Part shown: positions 1-5,468 of the stretch, in pieces | Layout: each line of letters starts with the position of its first letter | How positions within the stretch are numbered: position 1 is the stretch's first letter | Source: an uncultured Alphaproteobacteria bacterium | Lineage (GTDB): Bacteria; Pseudomonadota; Alphaproteobacteria; Rhizobiales; Hyphomicrobiaceae | Length of the DNA stretch: 5,515 nt | Reading direction: 5' to 3' | NCBI GenBank assembly: GCA_937950105.1 | Contig: CALFEM010000461.1 | Span: 1 to 5,515 of the forward strand | Translations under genes and position numbers: made by a program | Notes under the pieces: generated by a model | What the model saw: the letters and a program-made list of their open reading frames with translations, nothing else | What the model was told of the DNA's origin: nothing | Database searches by the model: none

Positions 1-808
1 ACTTGATGGCGCCGGCGGCGCGGTCGCCGATCTTGAGGAAGCTCATCAGGCCCGAGGACTTGCCGCCACCCGACAGGCGCTCGTTGGCACCGCGCAGCGA
101 CGAGAAGTTGGAGCCGGTGCCCGAGCCGTACTTGAACAGGCGCGCCTCACGCACCCACAGGTCCATGATGCCGTTCTCGTTGACGAGATCGTCGTTGACC
201 GACTGGATGAAGCAGGCGTGCGGCTGCGGGTGCTCGTAGGCCGAGGTCGACGAGGTCAGCTCACCGGTCTGGAAATCGACGTAGAAGTGGCCCTGGCCGG
301 GACCGTCGATGCCATAGGCCCAGTGCAGGCCGGTGTTGAACCACTGCGGCGAGTTCGGGGCCGCCATCTGCATGGCGAGCATGTAGCGGTGCTCGTCGAA
401 GAAGGCGCGGGCGTCGTCCTCGCTGGAGAAGTATCCGCCCTTCCAGCCCCAATAGGTCCACGTGCCGGCGAGACGATCGAACACCTGGCGAGCGTCGGCC
501 TCACCCTGATAGCGGGCATTCTCGCTCATCTCGGCGAGCGCGCGGGTGTCGGGAACCGAGCGCCACAGCCACGACGGAACGCTGGTCTCCTCGACGCGCT
601 TCAGCGCCTTGGCCACGCCGGCCTTGCGGAAATACTTCTGCGCCAGAATGTCGGCGGCGACCTGGCTCCAGTGCTCCGGCACCTCGAAACCTTCGAGGCG
701 GAAGACGACCGAGCCGTCAGGGTTCTTGATCTCGCTGGTGGCGCGACGGAAAGCGATCTTCTCGTAGGGCGATTTGCCAGCCTCGGTGAAGCGCCGCGTG
801 ATCTTCAT
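1..808 (-). CDS. nrdJ: Vitamin B12-dependent (class II) ribonucleoside-diphosphate reductase, N-terminal part
   Basis: Class II ribonucleotide reductases use adenosylcobalamin to make the thiyl radical that reduces ribonucleotides to deoxyribonucleotides in the cytoplasm, with or without oxygen. The minus strand reads 269 uninterrupted codons from ATG at 808 to the window edge, starting MKITRRFTEAGKSPYEKI. Landmarks are SPYEKIAFRR (23-32 region), WSQVAADILAQKYFRKAG (47-64), APNSPQWFNTGLHWAYGI (150-167), PHACFIQSVNDDL (196-208) and FKYGSGTGSNFSSLRG (225-240). Cys199 in HACF sits where the family has the N-terminal cysteine of the redox pair; the thiyl-radical cysteine and C-terminal shuttle cysteines would lie outside the window. 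Alphaproteobacterial members are about 1200 residues or more, so roughly a fifth is present. The start is supported by GGGGGA (820-815) six bases upstream and by the family-like N-terminus. It diverges from the NDUFA12-family gene. Putative LexA-like and NrdR-like sites lie upstream. Confidence 0.96.
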   Translation of the reverse strand, partial: MKITRRFTEAGKSPYEKIAFRRATSEIKNPDGSVVFRLEGFEVPEHWSQVAADILAQKYFRKAGVAKALKRVEETSVPSWLWRSVPDTRALAEMSENARYQGEADARQVFDRLAGTWTYWGWKGGYFSSEDDARAFFDEHRYMLAMQMAAPNSPQWFNTGLHWAYGIDGPGQGHFYVDFQTGELTSSTSAYEHPQPHACFIQSVNDDLVNENGIMDLWVREARLFKYGSGTGSNFSSLRGANERLSGGGKSSGLMSFLKIGDRAAGAIK

Positions 809-845
809 TCTCAGTCCCCCGACAGTGTCAGTTTTCTTGATTCCG

Positions 846-862
846 CCGCGCGGCACGCGCGG
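846..862 (-). other. Perfect 7-bp GC hairpin in the nrdJ leader
   Basis: CCGCGCG (846-852) and CGCGCGG (856-862) are perfectly complementary around a 3-nt loop. The hairpin would form in nrdJ mRNA about 37 nt before the start codon if transcription starts upstream of it, as the candidate promoter at 891-917 implies. There is no following T tract on either strand, so it does not look like an intrinsic terminator. A role in mRNA stability or translation is only a guess. Confidence 0.4.
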
Positions 863-889
863 AGGTCAGTTCACTCTTCACCAAAACTG

Positions 890-915
890 GAACATAAGAC
901 AAACGTAACACGAAC
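890..915 (-). promoter_or_regulatory. LexA-like operator: three GAAC-type half-sites at 11-bp spacing
   Basis: On the plus strand GAAC (890-893), AAAC (901-904) and GAAC (912-915) are each separated by exactly 7 bases. Alphaproteobacterial LexA is known to bind the direct repeat GAAC-N7-GAAC. Both overlapping pairs here match with one mismatch, in the shared middle half-site. The array overlaps the best proximal promoter candidate of nrdJ, where a repressor site would be expected. SOS control of nrdJ is inference; binding depends on whether the AAAC half-site is tolerated. Confidence 0.4.
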
Positions 916-917
916 AA
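891..917 (-). promoter_or_regulatory. Candidate proximal sigma-70-type promoter of nrdJ
   Basis: Reading the minus strand, TTGTTC (917-912) could be a -35 and TATGTT (896-891) a -10, with a short 15-bp spacer. The patch is AT-richer than its surroundings and would give a leader of about 75 nt. The short spacer weakens the call; overlap with the GAAC-type repeats strengthens it. Confidence 0.3.
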
Positions 918-1028
918 ATGGGCGCGCAAACTCCTGTCGCCGGAAACGCGGGTTTCAGGCTCAGCCGGCGCGGAGCCGGATGGCGGCAGGAGGGTGAAAG
1001 ACGCGCGCGCTACTGCTTACGGCCGTGT

Positions 1029-1099
1029 CGTCTCGCCTTCGAAGCAGCGGCCCCTATGCAACACGGGCAAAGCCCGTGACGTGCGGAAGGCGAGCAACG
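1029..1099. other. Long interrupted palindrome, possible structured RNA or repeat remnant
   Basis: CTCGCCTTC (1032-1040) pairs perfectly with GAAGGCGAG (1086-1094), and CGT (1029-1031) with ACG (1097-1099) after a 2-nt bulge. Inside, GCA (1058-1060) pairs with TGC (1082-1084), enclosing a perfect hairpin CACGGGC-AAA-GCCCGTG (1062-1078). That gives an outer stem, an asymmetric internal loop and an apical stem. There is no T tract and no adjacent gene end to make it an obvious terminator. If nrdJ is transcribed from near the NrdR-like boxes, it would lie in that long leader. I do not recognise it as a known RNA family. Confidence 0.4.
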
Positions 1100-1189
1100 G
1101 TAGAGCGACGCGAGGCGTTTCTGCGGCCGAAACACGGACCGGACGAGCATTCGCCTCGATCTGAAACTAGGACGATTCGAGCGGCCTCG

Positions 1190-1205
1190 TCACTAGCTCT
1201 TGTGC
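1190..1205. promoter_or_regulatory. Putative NrdR box (weaker, nrdJ-proximal copy)
   Basis: TCACTAGCTCTTGTGC matches 11 of 16 positions of the NrdR-box consensus ACACWATATATWGTGT, including the conserved CAC-W-A and T-W-GTG halves. Alone it would be weak. It gains weight from the better copy 33 bp away (start to start), since NrdR boxes usually come in tandem about three helical turns apart upstream of ribonucleotide reductase genes. Confidence 0.4.
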
Positions 1206-1222
1206 GTTGCCGATACCAGCCG

Positions 1223-1238
1223 ACACAACATGTAGTGG
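1223..1238. promoter_or_regulatory. Putative NrdR box (stronger, nrdJ-distal copy)
   Basis: ACACAACATGTAGTGG matches 13 of 16 positions of the NrdR-box consensus ACACWATATATWGTGT and is partly dyad-symmetric around CATG. NrdR is a near-universal bacterial repressor of ribonucleotide reductase genes that senses nucleotides through an ATP-cone domain. The site lies about 415 bp upstream of the nrdJ start, further than usual, which implies a distal promoter with a long leader or a chance match. Confidence 0.5.
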
Positions 1239-1481
1239 TGTTGGCAACTTGTGGACGGAATGGTCGGAGACGGGCCGATTTCCGGCCTCGGCGCGGCAGA
1301 GGCGTCGGCGAAGGGGTGTGGAAACCCTGGCAGACGGTCGCCGATCGGCGGGCCGGCAACGATGCTAGGGCGATTCCGGAGCCGCCGACTGTGGCAGCTC
1401 GGCATCTCCCCCGCCTATCGTGACGTTGGCGGAGTTCCACCCATGCGCCGCCGGACGGCAGCGGTCGAACGAACGGCCGTC

Positions 1482-1508
1482 TGGACACGGCGCCACGGCC
1501 GGAATAAT
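1482..1508 (+). promoter_or_regulatory. Candidate promoter for the NDUFA12-family gene
   Basis: TGGACA (1482-1487) and AATAAT (1503-1508) each match a sigma-70 hexamer at 5 of 6 positions, but the spacer is only 15 bp. It would start transcription about 90 nt before the ATG at 1606. This is the best candidate I see on this strand between 1240 and 1605; the call remains weak. Confidence 0.25.
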
Positions 1509-1587
1509 GCAGAAGCGGCCCGTCCGCGCGCTTCGCGTGGACTGGCGGAAAGCGACCGGCAGACGTGCCGATGGGTCGCTCGGCGGC

Positions 1588-1593
1588 GAGGAG
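1588..1593 (+). promoter_or_regulatory. Ribosome binding site of the NDUFA12-family gene
   Basis: GAGGAG lies 12 nt before ATG 1606. It helps decide the start, because the frame is open upstream as far as an ATG at 1420 and that extra sequence shows no family similarity. Confidence 0.5.
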
Positions 1594-1605
1594 CGGACCG
1601 GGATC

Positions 1606-2004
1606 ATGGGCCTTTTCAAAGAGATCTTCAGCTGGTGGGGCGGCAACACCTGGGGCACGCGTCTCTACATCGCGCGCAAGATGCGCTTCGTCGGCGAGGA
1701 CGCGCTCGGCAATCGCTACTACGAGCAGCGCAAGGGCATCGGCCCGGTCGGCAAGCCGCGCCGTTTCGTCACCTACAAGAACCTCTCGGAAGCCTCGCTG
1801 GTGCCGCCGGAGTGGCACGGCTGGCTGCACTACACGGTCGACACGCCGCCGACCGAGGAAAAGTACGAGCCCAAGCCGTGGCAGCGCGAGCATCAGCCGA
1901 ATTTGACCGGCACGTCCGGCGCCTACCGCCCGTCGGGCTCGATCCTCGCTTCCGGCCAGCGCCCGCACGCCACCGGCGACTACAAGGCGTGGCAGCCGGA
2001 TTGA
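1606..2004 (+). CDS. NDUFA12-family NADH:ubiquinone oxidoreductase (complex I) accessory subunit
   Basis: A 132-residue protein of the NDUFA12 family (Pfam PF05071), the bacterial homologue of mitochondrial complex I subunit B17.2, which binds the peripheral arm on the cytoplasmic side. Family features in order: GNTWGTRLYIARKMRFVGED (13-32), GNRYYEQRKG (35-44), RRFVTYK (52-58), VPPEWHGWLHYTVDTPP (66-82), KPWQREHQPNLTGT (90-103) and the C-terminal YKAWQPD. No signal peptide or membrane segment is visible, as expected for a peripheral subunit. Length is typical for alphaproteobacterial members. The start at 1606 is preferred over in-frame ATG 1420 because family similarity begins at MGLFKEIFSWW. 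It is followed 185 bp later by the DUF2155 gene on the same strand, an arrangement I associate with alphaproteobacteria; the main nuo operon is not in the window. Confidence 0.95.
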   Translation: MGLFKEIFSWWGGNTWGTRLYIARKMRFVGEDALGNRYYEQRKGIGPVGKPRRFVTYKNLSEASLVPPEWHGWLHYTVDTPPTEEKYEPKPWQREHQPNLTGTSGAYRPSGSILASGQRPHATGDYKAWQPD

Positions 2005-2189
2005 GGCGCGGCGTCCGCGCGTCCACGAGCCGCCTGCGGGTGCGGCGCCGCGCGCATGCGGATGTGGACATCTTGATGCCACCATCGCCAGCGCACGGTC
2101 GGCGCGTGCACAATGGTCGCGTCAGGTGCTGTTCGCGGTTGAAGCGCGGAACGCCCGGCCATGCGTGATGAAGGATCAGTCGAAGCGAA

Positions 2190-2702
2190 ATGCCAGCCGC
2201 ACCGGGCCTCAACATATCGCTGCGGGCGTCGCCCGCCGTCCTGCTCGCCGCCGGCGTGCTCGTGGCACTGCCGTTCGGCCCTGCCCGCGCGGAGCACATC
2301 GAGAACGAGGTGGCGCAGTTCGCCGCCCTCGACAAGGTGACCGCACGCATCTCGAAGCTCGAGGTTCCGCTCAACCAGACCGTGGAGTTCGGCTCGCTGA
2401 AGCTGACGCCACGCACCTGCTATGCCCGCCCGGCGACCGAGCAACCGAAAACGACCTCGTTCGTCGAGGTCGACGAAAAGGCGCTCGACGGCTCGCAGAA
2501 CCGCATTTTCACCGGCTGGATGTTCGCCGAGAGCCCGGGCCTCAATGCCGTCGAGCACCCGGTGTTCGACATCTGGCTGACGGGTTGCAAGCAGCCGCTC
2601 GGCACCGCCGCGCGCGCCGCCGCCAAAGGTGAGCCGGGGGCCGGTGCCGAGGCCGCCGAGCCCGTGGGCGAGCCGACCGCGCGCCGTCGCGTCCGCCGCT
2701 GA
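2190..2702 (+). CDS. Exported DUF2155 domain protein of unknown function
   Basis: A 170-residue protein matching the DUF2155 family (Pfam PF09923), whose role is not established. Residues 1-34 form a signal peptide with a hydrophobic stretch PAVLLAAGVLVALPFGPARA and a likely cleavage after ARA34, so the protein should be periplasmic. The conserved core covers LDKVTARISKLEVPLNQT (47-64), FGSLKLTPRTCYAR (67-80) and IFTGWMFAESPGLNAVEHP (106-124), ending at DIWLTGCK (127-134). Cys77 and Cys133 are the only cysteines and could form a disulfide. The tail (about 138-170) is Ala/Glu/Pro-rich, ends in RRRVRR and is probably disordered. The start is well fixed: two in-frame TGA codons lie 24 nt upstream, and AAGGA (2171-2175) is a plausible ribosome binding site. 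The 185-bp gap after the NDUFA12-family gene shows no clear terminator or promoter, so co-transcription is possible but unproven. Confidence 0.92.
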   Translation: MPAAPGLNISLRASPAVLLAAGVLVALPFGPARAEHIENEVAQFAALDKVTARISKLEVPLNQTVEFGSLKLTPRTCYARPATEQPKTTSFVEVDEKALDGSQNRIFTGWMFAESPGLNAVEHPVFDIWLTGCKQPLGTAARAAAKGEPGAGAEAAEPVGEPTARRRVRR

Positions 2703-2730
2703 CGATTGCAGAGAGACGCGTGATCTGGCG

Positions 2731-2751
2731 CGCGTCCTGTCAGCAGGCGCG
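2731..2751. terminator. Hairpin in the convergent gap, possible bidirectional terminator
   Basis: CGCG-T-CCTG (2731-2739) pairs with CAGGCGCG (2744-2751) around a TCAG loop, giving 8 bp with one bulged T. It sits in the 55-bp gap between the converging ends of the DUF2155 gene and ispE, where a shared terminator is expected. No T run follows on either strand, so it is not a canonical intrinsic terminator. Confidence 0.4.
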
Positions 2752-2757
2752 ATCGCC

Positions 2758-3633
2758 TCAGCCCAGCACGGTCGCCGCGATCCACCAGCCGGGATGCTGC
2801 GATCGCAGCACTGCCGCGGCGGCCTCGGCGGCGGCCCGATCCTCGAACAGGCCGAACGCGGTCGGACCGGCGCCGGAGAGCCGTGCGAGGCGGCAACCGT
2901 CCGACGCTTCGAGTGCGGCGAGCACGTTGTCGATCGCGGGAACTACTGTCGTCGCTGCCGCCGTCAGGTCGTTGCGGTAGCGGGTAAGCTCCGCGATCTG
3001 GGCGGGCACGGTTTCGCGGATCGTGGGCGGCGGGAGCGGCGGCTTCGCGTCGTCGAGCAGAGGCGCGGCCAGCGCGCGAAACACGCGCGCGGTCTTGTCG
3101 GCCGGCACTGTGCAAAGTGGATTGACGAGCACGGCAGGCAGCGGCGGCAGGGCCGCGACCGCAGACAGCGTTTCGCCGATCCCGGTCATCCAGGTGGCCG
3201 TCGAGGCGACGCAGACGGGAACGTCGGCGCCGAGAGAGAGCGCAAGCGCCGGCCAGTCGACGTGCGGATCGGCGTCCGGATGAGCGCGGCGGATGGCGCG
3301 CATCAGTGCCGCGGCATCGGCCGAGCCGCCGCCGACGCCGGCCGCGACTGGAAGGTGCTTCGAGAGCGTCACTTGTCCGGGAGAGCCGCCGCGGAGGTGT
3401 GGCGCGATGCGGTCAAGGACGCGCTGCAGCAGGTTCTCGCCTTCGATGGCGTTGGCAAAGGGGCCCGTGACGGTGATGCCCGGCGCCGCGCCGGTGTCGA
3501 GCGTGATGCGGTCGACGGGGCCGTCGGCGAAGGCGACGAGGCTCGCCAGCTCGTGATAGCCGTCGGCACGGCGTCCGCGGATCGCGAGTGTGAGATTGAC
3601 CTTGGGCCGAGCCGTCTCGACCACGATCGCCAT
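2758..3633 (-). CDS. ispE: 4-diphosphocytidyl-2-C-methyl-D-erythritol kinase
   Basis: IspE is a GHMP-superfamily kinase that phosphorylates the 2-hydroxyl of CDP-methylerythritol with ATP, the fourth step of the cytoplasmic MEP pathway to IPP and DMAPP. The 291-residue protein is close to the E. coli length of about 283. Visible motifs: the N-terminal ARPKVNLTL with catalytic Lys11, substrate-binding GYHEL (25-29), ENLL (66-69), the ATP-binding GHMP loop PVAAGVGGGSADAA (95-108), SLGADVPV with catalytic Asp137 (133-140), and the C-terminal RLSGAGPTAFGLF (251-263). All key residues expected from the E. coli enzyme are present, so it should be active. ATG 3633 is chosen because the family N-terminus begins there and a purine-rich site precedes it; the frame continues open far upstream only as an antisense-phase shadow of the TPR gene. 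It lies 41 nt downstream of the TPR gene and is probably translated from the same mRNA. Confidence 0.96.
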   Translation of the reverse strand: MAIVVETARPKVNLTLAIRGRRADGYHELASLVAFADGPVDRITLDTGAAPGITVTGPFANAIEGENLLQRVLDRIAPHLRGGSPGQVTLSKHLPVAAGVGGGSADAAALMRAIRRAHPDADPHVDWPALALSLGADVPVCVASTATWMTGIGETLSAVAALPPLPAVLVNPLCTVPADKTARVFRALAAPLLDDAKPPLPPPTIRETVPAQIAELTRYRNDLTAAATTVVPAIDNVLAALEASDGCRLARLSGAGPTAFGLFEDRAAAEAAAAVLRSQHPGWWIAATVLG

Positions 3634-3637
3634 GCGA

Positions 3638-3647
3638 TCCTGCCCCT
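3638..3647 (-). promoter_or_regulatory. Ribosome binding site of ispE
   Basis: The minus strand reads AGGGGCAGGA ending 4 nt before ATG 3633. It lies in the 41-nt gap after the TPR stop codon and supports this start over any upstream codon in the same open frame. Confidence 0.5.
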
Positions 3648-3674
3648 GGATGTTTGCGATCCTGGCGTTCAGGC

Positions 3675-5468
3675 TCACTGCAGCGCGTCGGAGGCGCCTT
3701 CTATCGACTGCTCGACGCGCTTGACGCGGCGGACGTCGCGCGCGGCAGCGCGAGTCTTCTTCACGTTGCGGGCGTCGGTGACCGTCGGCAGGCCGCTGGC
3801 GATCTTCTTCTTGATCTTGTCGATCTCCTCGGCCTCGGGGCCGAGGGCGAGCGCCTGATCCCACTGGAAGCGGGCTTCGCGCTCGCGGCCGACGCGCCAC
3901 AGCGCATCGCCGAGATGGTCGTTGAGCACGGGGTCGTCGGGACGCAGCTCCACCGCGCGTTCGAGATGGCGCACGGCCTGATCGTAGCGGCCCATGCGGT
4001 AGTGCGCCCAGCCGAGACTGTCGACGATGTAACCGTCGTCGGGCTTCAGTGACACGGCCTTCTCGATCAGCGCCAGACCTTCCTTGAGGTTCTTGCCCTG
4101 GTCGATCCAGGAGTAGCCGAGATAGTTCAGCACCAGAGGCTGCTCCGGCGACAAGGTCATGGCCTTCTTCAGATCGGCCTCGGCCTTCGGCCACTGCTTG
4201 GTTCGCTCGTAGCAGGTGCCGCGCGAATAGAAGTAGCTCCAGTGCTGCTTCTCGGGCTTCGGGATCAGCGCGATGGCGCGCGTATAATAGCCGATCGCCT
4301 CGTCGTAGCGCTTGCGCGCGCGCAGGATGTTGCCGAGCGCATCGAGCGGCCCGATATCGCCCGGAGTGCGGTTGGCGACGTCCTCGAGCAGCGATTTCGC
4401 CGACTCGATCTTGTCGAGCGAGTTGAAGTTCAGTGCCTTGCGGATGTCGATGGCGTTCTGCAGCGGCGAACCCTTGGGGATGCGGTCGTAGGTCTCGATC
4501 GCGCCCTGGTAGTTGCGCATCGTCTCGTAGGCGTGGGCCAGCGCGGCGAGGGCCAGCGGCTGGCCGGGTTCGAGGAACAGCGCCATCTGCAGGTAGATGA
4601 CGCCGATGCTGACGCCGCCTTCCGAGGTCAGCGCCTCGCCGAGCCCGTACAGCACCTCGGCCATGCCGTCGGCCGGTTTCGTCAACAGCAGATCGATCTT
4701 CTTGCCGGCCTCGACGTCGGCGAGCAGGCCGGTTGCGAGCGGGTGCGGCGCCGCCGTCGACTTGCGCAGGTATTCGCGCAGGATGCTCTTGGCGAGTTTG
4801 TCGTCACCGGCGGCGGCGGCGTGGCGCGCATAGGCCATGGTGGTGCGCAGCGTGCGGCTGTCCTGCTTGAACACGCGCTGATAGGCGGAGCGGGCCTCGC
4901 TGCCGCGTCCGGCGCTGTCGGCGACGAGGCCGCGGTGATAGCGCAGATAGAACTGCGCCCACTCCGCCTGGCGCGGCACGTCGAGCAGGTCGAGAGCCTC
5001 GTTCGTCTTGTTCTCGGCGCGGCGGAGCCAGGCGCGCATGAGCGCCGTGGTCAGCTCGCCGATCGGTCCCGAGCCACCGGCGACGAACTCGGCGTCGGCC
5101 TTCTTCAGATCGCCGCCCTTGAAGGCGGAGAGGCCGAGGAACAGCCGCGCGAGGCGGTGCTGGGGCTGCAACTGGATGAGCTGGTCGGCGAGATCGGTGG
5201 CGCGGTCCCAGTTGCCGGCCGAGGCTTCCATCACGAACGCCTGCTCGACCAGCACGTCGTTGGCCGGGTCGTGCATCAGGGCGCTGCTGTAATATTCGGC
5301 GGCGCGATCGATGTCGTTCTGGGCGCGGGCGAAGCGGCCGGCGAGGTAGCTGCCGATGAGGGAGCGGGTCTGCTCGCTGGCGTCGACGGCGTCGGGGCTG
5401 CGCGCCGACGCCGGTCCGGCGGCCGCCATGACCAAGGATATGGCCGCCGCCATCAGCAGGCTGCCTCG
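3675..5468 (-). CDS. Exported tetratricopeptide-repeat protein, 5' end missing
   Basis: The frame gives 592 residues from ATG 5453, but five more genomic codons (R-G-S-L-L) lie upstream in frame before adapter sequence begins at 5469, so the true start is probably lost. Residues 1-18 (MAAAISLVMAAAGPASA-R) look like the hydrophobic core and cleavage region (after ASA) of a signal peptide lacking its basic n-region, pointing to a periplasmic or envelope location. The rest is mostly paired helices of TPR type; clear repeats lie at about 48-98, 370-398, 404-437, 440-472, 474-507 and 508-540, with hallmarks such as LGWAHYRMGRYDQAVRHLER and LGDALWRVGREREARFQWDQ. A basic tail follows (549-580). TPR arrays are protein-binding scaffolds; no enzymatic domain is visible, so the partner is unknown. 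ispE follows 41 nt downstream, suggesting an operon. I think this TPR-ispE pairing recurs in Rhizobiales, but I cannot confirm it here. Confidence 0.9.
   Translation of the reverse strand, partial: RGSLLMAAAISLVMAAAGPASARSPDAVDASEQTRSLIGSYLAGRFARAQNDIDRAAEYYSSALMHDPANDVLVEQAFVMEASAGNWDRATDLADQLIQLQPQHRLARLFLGLSAFKGGDLKKADAEFVAGGSGPIGELTTALMRAWLRRAENKTNEALDLLDVPRQAEWAQFYLRYHRGLVADSAGRGSEARSAYQRVFKQDSRTLRTTMAYARHAAAAGDDKLAKSILREYLRKSTAAPHPLATGLLADVEAGKKIDLLLTKPADGMAEVLYGLGEALTSEGGVSIGVIYLQMALFLEPGQPLALAALAHAYETMRNYQGAIETYDRIPKGSPLQNAIDIRKALNFNSLDKIESAKSLLEDVANRTPGDIGPLDALGNILRARKRYDEAIGYYTRAIALIPKPEKQHWSYFYSRGTCYERTKQWPKAEADLKKAMTLSPEQPLVLNYLGYSWIDQGKNLKEGLALIEKAVSLKPDDGYIVDSLGWAHYRMGRYDQAVRHLERAVELRPDDPVLNDHLGDALWRVGREREARFQWDQALALGPEAEEIDKIKKKIASGLPTVTDARNVKKTRAAARDVRRVKRVEQSIEGASDALQ

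Larger units (their letters stand above)
809..1605. other. 797-bp intergenic region between divergent nrdJ and NDUFA12-family gene
   Basis: No reading frame here looks like a real protein: the long open frames are low-complexity Arg/Ala/Pro-rich translations typical of GC-rich non-coding or antisense sequence, and several simply continue in the wrong frame through neighbouring genes. I see no tRNA or rRNA. I see no cobalamin-riboswitch B12 box on the strand that would be the nrdJ leader. What it does hold is a GC hairpin (846-862), GAAC-like repeats (890-915), an interrupted palindrome (1029-1099), two NrdR-box-like sequences (1190-1205, 1223-1238), GATTC sites at 839, 1174 and 1372, and a weak rightward promoter candidate (1482-1508). 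I see nothing specific between about 1240 and 1480. Confidence 0.7.

Noticed and set aside
218..997. A 259-codon plus-strand open frame opposite nrdJ
   Set aside because: It is antisense to well-conserved nrdJ coding sequence and resembles no protein family.
1062..1078. The perfect hairpin CACGGGC-AAA-GCCCGTG as an intrinsic terminator
   Set aside because: No T tract follows on either strand and no gene ends nearby. It is better described as the apical part of the larger palindrome.
1021..1100. A small protein ending in a basic tail (RRHGRKQ) on the minus strand across the palindrome
   Set aside because: It uses rare codons (ATA, CTT, TGT) unlike the neighbouring genes, has no convincing start with a ribosome binding site, and its sequence is dictated by the inverted repeat.
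809..1240. A cobalamin riboswitch in the nrdJ leader
   Set aside because: It would be plausible for a B12-related gene, but I find no B12-box-like core on the minus strand, and nrdJ itself needs B12 rather than being replaced when B12 is present.
1054..2085. A 343-codon minus-strand open frame covering the intergenic region and the antisense of the NDUFA12-family gene
   Set aside because: It is antisense to a clearly recognised gene, has Arg/Ala-rich composition without family features, and is a normal by-product of high GC.
1251..2168. A 305-codon plus-strand frame across the NDUFA12-family gene
   Set aside because: Most of it overlaps the NDUFA12-family gene in a different frame, and its upstream part shows no recognisable protein.
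2005..2189. GC-rich palindromic stretches after the NDUFA12-family gene as a terminator
   Set aside because: The inverted repeats are short, overlapping CG runs without a clear stem-loop or T tract, as expected by chance at this base composition.
2758..4194. A single 478-codon minus-strand frame that would fuse an Arg-rich domain to the N-terminus of IspE
   Set aside because: The part upstream of 3633 overlaps the TPR gene in another frame and is low-complexity Arg/Pro-rich sequence. IspE similarity begins precisely at ATG 3633, with a ribosome binding site just before it.
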